From contig OU452200.1 in assembly GCA_911728435.2 (NCBI GenBank), positions 930,001-994,000 on the forward strand: 64,000 nt of DNA, written 5' to 3'. Shown piece after piece: positions 54,211 through 64,000 of the stretch (the stretch's first letter is position 1; each line of letters opens with the position of its first letter). The stretch is from Apoderus coryli. Taxonomy: Eukaryota > Arthropoda > Insecta > Coleoptera > Attelabidae. The notes under the pieces are model-generated. The model was given only the letters and a program-made list of their open reading frames with translations. It searched no databases and was not told the DNA's origin. A program made the position numbers and the translations under genes.

Positions 54211-54534
54211 GTCTGTTTAGAACATGAAACGACCTGCCTGAAAGCGGCGTCGCGGCGCTACAAAAATTCTGCGGACAGCTTCTAGATTCATGATTTTGAT
54301 GGAGCAATTCCAATGTATCAACTGGTTAGTGTTGTCAAAAGTTGCGGATTGGTGTTATAAATGGTAGAGCTGTAATTTATCATAATTGACTAGTTACCCG
54401 ATCTTGACAAAATTATACATGCATTTGGGTAGCGATAACCTAAAATATTCTGCATTATTTTGACTTTCATTAACTGTTCATTGGCGTAGATATAGAGGGC
54501 ATTTGGGTAAATTTTACACATAAATTAATTAAAG

Positions 54535-55529
54535 ACAGCTTTGACAGGCTTCATTATAACATAACTCAAACCAAATTCAGGAGTGCTGAGAATTGGTTTG
54601 CCTCTAACGGACTGTCTCTTAACTTCTCGAAAACGGAGAGGATTGATTTTACACTAAGGAAAAATTTTACTAGCGAAAACAATACTTATAAGTTTCTTGG
54701 AGTAATTATAGACCCAAAATTGACATGGAAAGATCAGATCGATTGCCTTGCCAAAAAATGGTCCAGTATGGTTTATCTCTTGCGAAAACTATCGACTACA
54801 TGTTCACAAGAAGTCTTGCGTTGCGCATATATGGGATACTTTCAGGGCCTGATTAGTTATAGCGTTCTGTTTTGGGGCAAGGCACCGTAATGGCAAATTA
54901 TCTTTAAAATTCAAAAGGCAAACCCTTCTTTAAAAAACTAAATATCCTAACAGTTCCTGCTCTGTATATTTGGCAGTGCATTTTTTATATTAGGGAAAAT
55001 CTCAATACTTTAATAAGTCATGAGCATCTACACTGTTATGAAACGCGGCATAAGAAAAACCTGTGTCTGCCCCGGCACAGATTAGCTTTGACAGATCGAC
55101 AGTTTCAGGTTATGGCCGTTAGGTTCTATAATCACCTTCCTCGTCAGATAAAAGATATTGCGAATAACAATAAATTTAAAGTTGAAGTGAAAAAACAACT
55201 TCTTGAGATTGTCCCATATGACTATGCTGACTATCTCACCTATAAATTTTGAGGGAATTTTGTACACTGCTTTGTTAATCTTAATTTATATTATAGTCTG
55301 TTGATTGTTGTTGTAATATTTGAATTGTGCCCCTTTAGACTATTTATTGAAGTTTTAAGTGATTTTTATGTACTTTGTGTTACTGTTTTGTATTTGTACT
55401 ATTTACACACGTATTTGTTGTTTGAGTATTTTGTTTGTTTATATTGTATTTTTATTTATGTAAATACTGAATGTGACAATGCCAATAACTATAGTTATAT
55501 AGGCAAATAAAGCATTATTATTATTATTA
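54535..55529 (+). pseudogene. LINE RT C-terminal remnant with ATT tail
   Basis: Plus-strand blocks across several frames: SAENWFASNGLSLNFSKTER, YKFLGVIIDPKLTWKDQI, DCLAKKWSSMVYLLRKL, GLISYSVLFWGKAP, then the C-terminal RLALTDRQFQVMAVRFYNHL-type block (about 55080-55140). It ends AATAAAGCATTATTATTATTATT at 55505-55529. Closest in style to the minus-strand element at 8570-9645 (shared DPKL.W...IDCLAK). Confidence 0.75.
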
Positions 55530-55534
55530 TCTTA

Positions 55535-56415
55535 AATTATTATGTTTACGAATATGTAACATTTCTGAAAAATTAATTATAGGTATGTTCTAGACGAATA
55601 AATAATAACCCTGAAGAAGACACACATTTTTTTATAGAAACGTCGAGAAAAAAATAGAAGTATGACATAAAATAAAAAAAAAACTTTTATTACATTTTGT
55701 TGTTAATATGAACCTAAAACCCAATAAAGATATCCAAAAATTATAAAAATATAACTAGAAATTATGGTTATACTAACAATATAAAAGAAAGGTTAGTACC
55801 TACTAAATAAAAATCATATGGAAAAAATTCTAGTAACGCCATCTACGGCCTTTCTGAATGACCTAGTGTCTAGGATAATTTATTTTCGACAACTATATCG
55901 GTTGTTTTCGCTGAAAATTTAAAAAACAATGCTGAAATAATCCAAAATCCTCACCCAACCAAGTAATTCATTTCTCCAAATATCAACAAATCATCAGAAA
56001 TGAGAGTTGTATGTTTGCAACTCTTGCGCGGCACATATTCACAGAACTGTGATTTAATTGAAGTCTTTTGAAGCCTGTTGTTTTCTAGGCATATAGTGCA
56101 ATTCTTCTGGTAGAAAAACATATTTTACGGGCATCTAAAGTCCTAACCAATACAACTCAAGCGTTTCATTGGAACAAAGTAAATCAGTTCCGTCTGCTTT
56201 GGATTTTGAAACCGTTTGTTTGCTGCGATGTTTTTATCTAATATCAAATCTTTTCTGACTGATCGTGTCATGAATTGCAGAAGTTTCTTTACCTTTAAAC
56301 TGGTTGGGGGTTGACTTCAAATTTCGCTTGATTTCTTATGTTATTATTCTGCATTATATTTGTAAAGTATTATCAAGGTCACCCATTCGTGTTGTTCGCG
56401 AGTTTATTTATTCGA
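55535..56415. other. Stretch with no recognised feature
   Basis: CTGAAGA...GAAACGTC at 55611-55644 resembles the hammerhead core spacing but has no helix II. Otherwise nothing recognised. Confidence 0.4.
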
Positions 56416-56424
56416 ATAAAAATA

Positions 56425-56585
56425 ATAATAATTTTTTTTGAATTTTTTTTTTGTTTAAAGTTTTTTTTTTATTTTTTTTTTTATTTTTTTTGAAAATTTT
56501 TTTTTTTAAATTTTTTTTTTAATAGAAACATTTTTTTTCCTTGAAATTTTTTTTCCTGATTTTTTTTTTTCATTTTTTTTATAAC
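56425..56585. repeat. T-rich low-complexity tract
   Basis: Runs of 8-11 T separated by single non-T bases. Confidence 0.9.
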
Positions 56586-56794
56586 CCTCAATGACTTTTT
56601 TCATAGATAAAACTACCACACAACGACTGGGAAATCCCGCAGGGATTTCTTGTTCGAATAATAATAAATAAATTATTATTATTGGGGAACCAGATTTCAA
56701 TTCAGTCTTGTTAAGTATAAGTCAACGTCTATACAAACTGAAAATGTTATAGCTAGAGCTATACTTAACATGGCTGCGTAACTATGTATACTGG

Positions 56795-56837
56795 GCCACT
56801 GATGATGGAAACTTAGTTTTCCGAAACATGTCTGGCA
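56795..56837 (+). ncRNA. Hammerhead ribozyme (minimal helix III type)
   Basis: Helix I GCCA (56795-56798) pairs with UGGC (56833-56836). Core CUGAUGA is at 56799-56805; helix II GGAAAC/GUUUUCC lies within 56806-56822 around a UUA loop with one bulge; GAAA is at 56823-56826; helix III is the palindrome ACAUGU (56826-56831). C56832 sits at the cleavage position (GUC|UGG). Every invariant core base is present. A 2-3 bp helix III is known from the hammerheads of Penelope-like elements and retrozymes, which may act as dimers. No Penelope RT or GIY-YIG ORF was recognised beside it. Confidence 0.75.
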
Positions 56838-57169
56838 CCGCAAATTGATTTCGAACAAATATACAAATAGTTTGGTGGCGTAGACGTTGTTTTATTTGTG
56901 TCTTACACATTCAACTCCTCTCTGATGTGGATTACTTCAAGAAATTTTCTGTTTTAGTTTTTTTGAGGAATCTAGAGCGTGTATACAGAAGAGGTGAAGA
57001 ACGATTTTATGAATGTTGCAAAAACAACTCTTAGACGTACATGCCACACAGCTGTCGTTTTGATTGATAATAGTATACTCTAATCTACAATGCTGTGGAT
57101 ACTCGGATTGCTCTTCTTTGCACACCAGATACATCGAAATCGCAGTACATGAAGGAATCAAGCAGAAAC

Positions 57170-58640
57170 TATTTGCTCGATCGATGCTAATTCATTCGGT
57201 TTACTATTCGATCTCTTAACAAAGGAAAACATCTTATGAATCAGCCACTGAAGAAATTGAAGCGTTGCCTGATGGGAGTGAATTTTTTCAGAAATCGTAT
57301 GGATAAAATTGTTGTATTTGTAAAACCCACAAAACAGGAGACTGAGTCATACCCAATCTCTATATTTGCTTCTTCTAATTGGAATGGTCTAGCTGTTCCT
57401 TGTTCAAAGAAATTTTGCGGGTTCCATAGTTAAGCTACGAAGGTTTAGAGGACTTTACTTTCTAGAAACGAGATTATTGAGATTTATTCGGCAGATCACC
57501 CACTAATTTGATGTTTTAAGTGCCCATATATTATTTATCTCACACAAAGGCAATATTTCCAGTTTTTCTGAGGAAACAGGCAACACGAAAAGACCACCAT
57601 AATAGGCAATCATATAGGATATACGCAAAGCACATATCATTAGATAAAAGTACGTAGAAATGTCCTATTTTTCTCTTCAGTTCAATAATAACCAATCTAT
57701 ACTTTGATTATACTTTTAATGTGGCTTTGTTTTTAAGCGTGTATATTGTAATCCGTTGGTTATATTGTAACCGATATGTATGCGCATAATCCAATTAGCT
57801 TATTGAAAGGAACGTTAACAATGTGATCAGTTTTCCACAAAATTGGGTAAATCACTAATTCCAGTTTCACTATGTGACCTGCGGTGTTCTTTAATCTCTG
57901 ATACTATGATACAAATCCTGTTAGCATACTGTGTTATTATAGAAAACTTTGATAATAATTATGAAAAATCAGGATTAGAATTAGTATATTCAATTTACAA
58001 CAACAAAATCCGGTATAATTGGAAAGCCGGGAACACAGGATGACTGCCCATGTATCCATGATATTTCGAATATGAACTAATTTTGAGTTCTTCCTAACCG
58101 TGGATTGAAGCTAAATTTAAATTACTAGAAGGCTCAAAAACGTTGTTTTTTTTTTTTAACAATGGATACGATTTGTGTAATTCATCTAGATCTATCTCAT
58201 CTGTTCCGAGGGTTTTCCATTGAATAGGAAAGATGTTTCTACATGAAAAATTCGGATGGAAATCAAATTTGCGAATTTGCTATTAATGTTTTGCAAAATG
58301 AAAGTTTTTCGTAAAATATTTAGTTTGTTTCCGCGCCTTTATATACGGGTGCCACCGACAAGGGTTTCGATCGATTATGGAGAAACTACACTGTGAACAT
58401 ATCTGGTGTAGTTCCTAGGTCGATGAGGCCAATTCGGCTAAAATATTTTCAAGAATCTAGTACTTCCGGTTATACCGGAAGTGGGTGTTAGTTTTCTTAT
58501 TTTAAATACGACGTGTTATAGATTATATATTTTTTTTAATTCTACTTGTAATTCTAAAGATATTTCATATGTTACACCTATGTCCAGCCATTTTCGAAAA
58601 ATTTTAAATTTTCTGTCAAAAATGCTTTAATAATTTAATT
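57170..58640. other. Stretch with unrecognised short frames
   Basis: Open frames at 57236-57433 and 57843-58043 carry no motif I recognise. A perfect hairpin lies at 58462-58482 (separate entry). Confidence 0.4.
58462..58482. repeat. Perfect 9-bp inverted repeat with 3-nt loop
   Basis: ACTTCCGGT TAT ACCGGAAGT. Function unknown; possibly part of a decayed transposon end. Confidence 0.85.
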
Positions 58641-58658
58641 TGTTGGGATATCCTAGTA

Positions 58659-59402
58659 CAGTGGAATTTCTCTAAACGGACAACGCCCATCAGCGAACAG
58701 CTTGTTGTATCCTCGGTTGTATCCATAAGAAAAAAGAAAACTAATATCGTGACTCCTTTTTCTGAGCGGACACGGACAATGTTGTTCAAAAATCTCTCTT
58801 GAACCGACACAAAATGCCTTGCGACGGGAACACACTGGTCCGAAAAAATTGGTGTGGCCCACGAAATCCCGAGCCGTGGGAAGCCACCTTTAATAGACAA
58901 GCGTTATCCAAAATTTCCAGACACATTACAGAACTTTGATATTGAAACACCTGCTTGTTGACAAGGAAACGGATTCTGCTCATGAGTTAGTTAAAAAAAT
59001 TAATTTACTGGATACACTTTACTTTGCCAAAACGGTATGGCACCAAGTGATTACTAGAAAACTCATCCAGAAGATGGAATTCCTCTTGGTTTACTGCCCG
59101 ATATTTATGAAAAGATAGTGCCCCTTGGAATCCGTTTTGCAGGATCTTCAAGAGTTCTTCAATGTTGACTATAATTTGTGTGAAGAAAAACCTGTGGAGT
59201 AGAATTATATGTCCAGAAATAATGCTTTCTTTCGTGGAGCTCGACTTTTATTTCAAGAACGAACCTATTTTAGATTAAACTCTTCAAAGTGTGGAAGTTA
59301 ATCATACGATCAAGGAATTTCAGATGAATCTGAAGATGAGCTACACATAACAGAGGTGGTAACAGCATTAAAACCTATATCGAGGCTATGTCTTCAGTCC
59401 AG
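58659..59402 (+). pseudogene. pogo/Tigger-like transposon remnant
   Basis: CAGTGGAATTTCTCTAAACG at 58659 resembles a pogo/Tigger terminal repeat. Downstream plus-strand frames read VKKINLLDTLYFAKTVWHQV (about 58990-59050), matching the conserved I.LLDA...A..AW..V segment after the DDE domain, and SEDELHITEVVTALKPISRL (about 59331-59390), matching the family's C-terminal tail. The catalytic domain is deleted. The far terminus was not located. Confidence 0.6.
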
Positions 59403-59409
59403 GTGAGTT

Positions 59410-60390
59410 CATATCATATCAATTGATATACTTAGTCTCTTGTCTTGTTATTTTATAGTTGTCCTGTATTTGGCTGTAAATGAGAACCCAACTAGTTAAA
59501 AGATTCTTCTTCAAAGAAATCCAGTAGAATTTCTTGCAACCCAAACGTTTTCGATTGACCATACATGTGCCTTGTTGATTCCACAGTTGATTCTTGGAGA
59601 AGATAGGGATGCAGTCCGATTTCTCAAAAAATATCTTCCGCATCCATCGTTGTTATTATCTAAAATGGGATTAAACGCTTGTATACTCACTTGTCCCTTC
59701 ATCAACAACCCTAGTTGTTATAATTTAATCTAAAATTGAACATTTTAAGTTTTGGGTTTGAACGACCAGTGAATAAACTTTGGAAAATCTAAGAAACACG
59801 AACGTGTAATATATTACATACCTATCCTACACAGTCTAGCTACAAATTCTGTCCTACTCTCCCATCCCTTCATGCTTCGTTACACTTTGAAGTTAAAGTT
59901 GCCAGTGAAAACTTTTCTGTTTCTAAATTCAGTACAAATATCGTATAGTTACACGTTGTACAGCATAGGTAAGTTCAGATAGATACCTTCGTATTAGAGA
60001 TCGAGAGAGTTGTGCCTTTTATATCCCTCTTTCCTGTAACATCATGTTTTTCGATTAGATAAAAGTTTTTAGAGACTTCAAAGTTGATTCAAAACTAGAT
60101 TTTGTTTAAACAACGCTCACCCTGTAGATTCGAGCCATTTTCTAAATAATCATGAACGGAGTGTGTTAAATTAAATTAGTAATTATTTAAATTAAAATTT
60201 CTCGTACGTGATCTGAACTTAAGTAATAATTTTCGAATATCTTGCCGCACAATCATCTTCCCGGTTTTCTAATTAAAAGCATTTAAACTTTAAGAACGTA
60301 AGAAGCGATATCTGTGCTACGTGCAATAATATATATCATTAGAAATGTCATAAATCTAGCGTTGAGCCCGAAAAATGTCTCCGAATATGA
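59410..60390. other. Stretch with no recognised feature
   Basis: AT-rich. Minus-strand open frames at 59419-59708 not recognised. Confidence 0.4.
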
Positions 60391-60393
60391 AAA

Positions 60394-60412
60394 CTCTCTC
60401 TCTCTCTCTCTC
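60394..60412. repeat. (CT)n microsatellite
   Basis: About nine CT units. Confidence 0.9.
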
Positions 60413-60529
60413 AAACAATCTTAAAATCGTTTTTCATAACGTTATTTTTGTGAAGAGATTTGAATCAAATGAGTGAGAAATATTTTATCAAAAATCCTAC
60501 TTAGGAAAAAAATGAGTTGTATAAATTTA

Positions 60530-61150
60530 TTATACAGGGTGAGGAGAAATCCATGGCGTATTTAGATTTTCACTGTAGGCACCCAAAATCCAAAACCAAA
60601 TGAAATATTTATCTCAGCACATGAAATTCTGATTTCAGCGCTCCAAATTCTCAATACTATTCTTGAAATTCATAACACTATCCTTGAAACTTTTCTAGAA
60701 AACATTTTACAGTCAAATGCCGAAAATATTAATAAATTTTTTTTAAATTTTTATTTAACACACAATTTACAATAATCAAATACATATAAGTTCTTTAATC
60801 AGTGTTTGTAAACACTGGTCTCAAGAACAGCTTATTTATAGACCTATCAACGGTGCTAACAATTTAAATAGAAATAGAAAGAAAAGAGCGGAAAAATGGT
60901 CTCAAGGTACAATTCCCCCCGGGCAAAAACAGCTTTTCAATAATTTATTAAAATTTGGAGGAGAAACAGCTGACCTAACCTCAGCCGGCAAGTGGTTATA
61001 CGTACTAGATGCTTGAGTTATCAGACTATTCAAATGGTTCTTACATTGGGCTGGTATATATTGGACGGAATCTCGGAATGTGACCGTGAACATCGCGAGA
61101 ATTAACTTTGTATATCGAATGATTAACACTAAAAATATACAGAAAATGTA
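60530..61150. other. Transposon-end-like start, then a poorly recognised stretch
   Basis: TATACAGGGTGAGGAGAAAT at 60531-60550 resembles a DNA-transposon terminus. The minus-strand frame 61153-60902 (SVQYIPAQCKNHLNSLITQA then YNHLPAEVRSA) looks like the C-terminal end of a Jockey-type RT (YN.LP...R), but this is weak. Confidence 0.35.
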
Positions 61151-61159
61151 CAAAATATA

Positions 61160-61668
61160 CCTTCTAGAAGGGTTGGTCGAACGAAATGCTCAAAAAATAC
61201 GATCGCGGTGCTTCGAATGACATAGTGACAGGTGATGAATCGTGGATTTACGCGTATGAGCCCGAAAGTAAACAGCAGTCGACTGTATCGGTGTTTCAAG
61301 ATGAGCCAAATCCAACAAAAGTTGTTTGTGCACGAAGCACTTCCGCCTGTTTTTTCGGAAAAACTTGACATGTCGCAACCGTACTACTAGAACAACGCAG
61401 AACAGTCAATTCTGAGTGGTATAGAACCCTTTGTTTGCCAGTTGTCTCCCAAGAAATCAGGAAAACTAACAGCCGAAGACAGATCACTCTTCACCACGAC
61501 AATGCGAGCTCTCACACATCGGCTCAAACAACTACATTTTTGAGCACCCAAAACATCCGCCGTATAGTCCAGACTTGGGTTATATTTTGAAAAACAATAA
61601 AGTGATTTTCGATGATTAATATTTGTTTTTTCTCTCTTTTCCCGAAATATAAAAGGCAACCCTCGTAG
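61160..61668 (+). pseudogene. mariner transposase remnant
   Basis: Frames contain DIVTGDESWIYAYEPESKQQ and STVSVFQDEPNPTKVV (61209-61320), then ATVLLEQRRTVNSEWY (61375-61425), LPVVSQEIRKTN and LHHDNASSHTSAQTT (61435-61533). These are the GDE.W and HDNA..H catalytic regions of mariner transposases. A deletion/frameshift lies near 61345-61390, and the region after SAQTT is broken. The N-terminal half is absent. Downstream, TCTCTTTTCCCGAAATATAAAAGGCAACCCTCGTA up to about 61668 resembles the 3' end of such elements. Confidence 0.85.
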
Positions 61669-61679
61669 AGCACTATCTT

Positions 61680-64000
61680 GCTGTTATGCAACGATCCTTA
61701 TACCGTTGAGACTGGTGACTAAAAATGTATTAAAGTAGAAGTGCTTAACTAGCCCAATACAAAGTGGCTCTCACACGGGTGCGGCCTTGGTACCAAATTT
61801 TTCACGACAGTTCCATAAGTTCACGCCGTAAAATACTTCAAAAACTCTACCAAAGGAATCGCTAATCAAAAACTTGTACTCGATATCCCCTTCACGAAAC
61901 TTGGGGTAGAAAACGGATTTTCTACATTAAAATACAAATCCGATTGCCAATGATAGATGCAGCCCCTTCGACCGATGACCAGTAACTGTTTCGGGAAAGA
62001 TCTAATTCGCCATCCACAAACCACCGACCAATAACGTGTAATGTTTAACCGCCAAAACTTGGCCTTATCCAATCATATCCTACGAAACCATTCACAACCC
62101 CTAAATCTACTTCCATATAAAATGCCAACGCATCATATCCACTAACAGAAACAGACTACGTTACACCCACCATTAAGTAGCAAATTAACATAAAGTGAAT
62201 TTAACGGAGAGTAATCAGCTGACCGCCTACAAATGTCGCTGTTCAAGCATTTTGCATTAACAAATGTCAAAATCTGTTTTTTTTTTCAGCTAGATGGGAT
62301 AATTGTGGAGTTGCCTTAATCTACAAAACCCTTAAATGGAGCATAGCACGCAATATTACTTGACAAACTGATGGCGGAAATAGCACCATAAGTTATTCTT
62401 GAAACCAATAAGTTCCTGTTTCATAGTGTTACACATAATAAATCACAATTCATCCGAGTCAAGGAATGAGAACATCCTTTAGATCACTATTCGTTTACAC
62501 CGAATAAACTTTAAATTTCACCTTATAAAACCAAATGGTTCTAAGTAATAGCAAAGTTTCAACTTCAATTAACGATTATTGCAAAGTTGCCCTTCTGCAT
62601 AATCCTCGCATGAACAATTTTAGTACACGCAAAAACCCAATAGCTTCTTTTCCAACTACAACACCAACATATTTCAAGTCGGAACTTTAAAGTTTTCCAA
62701 CTCATTTATTCGCAAACTAAAAATATATTTGCATTTAATTTTCACATTAAAGCAATTATCCGGAACAAATCTCCACTTTAATCAAACCAATGTTCCAATC
62801 TTTTTCATTAATGCCTTTGAGTTCAGAGAATCTTCTTTTTTTCCTCTGTATAAGCGATTTTAGTAGTTTCAGCTAGGCATTAAGTAGCTATACCCTTTCG
62901 CTCTATCCTAAACACAAATTGAAGAAGTTTTAATTGAAAAAGGTTGTGCAAAACTAGGAACAAAACAATAACAATAAAAGTTTATTTCCGGTGTCCATAT
63001 AGTTGTTTTCTATTTTCGGCAACGTGTAGTTTTTGAGACAAAAAAACAAAATAAATACTTGACACAATACAATGCATTAAAGCAAATTGCCACCTTCAGT
63101 TTTGGGAGCAGGATATTGTGATATTATCTGAAGCTGCAAATTTCCTGTATATGGGGTTCTACGAGGCGGAATTGGGACTATTCTAAGTTAGGTTTAGATT
63201 TAGAGAATTTAATGTGGGTAATTTTTTTTAAAGATGTAAAGGAAATTTTGTTTTACAACATTTAGAGACTTACCAAGGAGAAGACTCCTGGGAACAGCTC
63301 CAGTGGCGGCGCCTGGGTTTATACTCTGGATATGCATGAGTTTTGAATCCAGATTCCGGTCTTCGTCAAGCAACGTTGCGTTAATATTTTCAGTAATTTC
63401 GGAGCATCAAATTACCTGAACAGCGAATCATAAATAATATACTCTAGTGTATGAAATGTAGCTAACTTCAGCAATAAATTCGAATATTAACTAATATAAA
63501 TCGTGTGAGCCCTTTTCAGTCTAATCTTCAACGAAAACGAGTAAAAGTTCATACGTATATCCTCCGAAGAAAAACAATTGTAAAATATGTCATGTGTTTT
63601 AACATACAGTTAAATATCGAGAATAGCCATTAGGCTACCTTTGGTGAGGTCTTTGAAGGGAAACAATTTTAAAATAGTTACCAAATCGTCACATTTTTCA
63701 TTAAAGTCAGTAGAGAAGAAAACAGATTTGTGTGTGATTCTTATGGAATCTACTCGATTAAACAACATACCAACTTACAATGCTTTGCTGCCACAATGTC
63801 TTTCAAATCATCTCTATTCTACACCTCGTACTTATTATTTCTGCAATGGCGTAATTAATCCGAAATCTATTTAGACCCTACACACGTGCAGATGCTTATT
63901 TAAACATAAACTCGAATTCCCCAAGTTTATTTTATTTTATCTTTGCGAAAATAATATCGTTGTCGAAAAAAATCCATATTAATTATATTTCATTCAATTC
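61680..64000. other. Terminal stretch with no recognised gene
   Basis: AT-rich sequence; an open frame at 63641-63874 has no motif I can assign. No RNA gene or clear repeat was seen. Confidence 0.4.

Noticed and set aside
55607..55645. CTGAAGA...GAAACGTC as another hammerhead
   Set aside because: The sequence between the two core boxes cannot form helix II and no helix I pairing is seen.
56937..57161. Cys-rich minus-strand frame as a piggyBac C-terminal finger
   Set aside because: The cysteine spacing is only loosely similar and no piggyBac catalytic block or TTAA end was found.
63641..63874. Open frame with a possible piggyBac-like segment
   Set aside because: One weak block (VRSLKGNNFKIVT) without supporting motifs.

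Overview
This 64 kb window is AT-rich, gene-poor eukaryotic DNA. It is almost certainly an arthropod genome, probably an insect: it holds decayed Tc1, mariner, pogo/Tigger and hAT transposases, R1-, I/Loner- and Jockey-like LINE fragments, R4/Dong-like LINEs and a Ty3/gypsy element, and no bacterial gene organisation. I found no complete host gene. One well-formed candidate coding exon (14145-14419, plus strand) is the only part that looks host-like.

Layout. From 1 to 21.8 kb there is old repeat-rich sequence: two opposed copies of one LINE whose tail is a (TAA)/(TTA) repeat (about 0.3-1.4 kb and 6.5-7.8 kb), other LINE remnants, a Tc1 remnant, a foldback DNA transposon with long inverted repeats (10.9-11.8 kb), a pogo/Tigger remnant (16.7-17.6 kb), a tRNA-like sequence, and several hammerhead-ribozyme-like motifs. 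From 21.8 to 39.7 kb lies the centrepiece: a head-to-tail nest of at least eight R4/Dong-type LINE insertions, all on the plus strand and each separated from the next by a (TAA)n tract. Three have essentially full-length single ORFs and a fourth is 5'-truncated but otherwise open. They combine an N-terminal SANT/Myb-like segment, a reverse transcriptase, a CCHC knuckle and a restriction-like (PD..D) endonuclease. At least four lineages (called A-D here) have used the same microsatellite.

The nest abuts a minus-strand Jockey-like fragment with an AP endonuclease and RT (39.7-41.1 kb). At 43.05-48.41 kb is an apparently intact, very young Ty3/gypsy element on the minus strand, with identical 463-bp LTRs, a CCCT target duplication, gag and pol overlapping with an A AAA AAT slippery heptamer, and no env. 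From 48.4 to 64 kb there are LINE, hAT, pogo and mariner remnants, a 272-bp tandem duplication derived from an R1-type 3' end, and a well-formed hammerhead ribozyme at 56.8 kb.

How the parts relate. Several LINEs here end in (TAA/TTA)n tails, and the R4/Dong-type elements sit in exactly that sequence. This suggests that one class of element can seed landing sites for another, and that each R4 insertion then regenerates a target for the next. Assignments rest on reading motifs by eye; no database search was possible.
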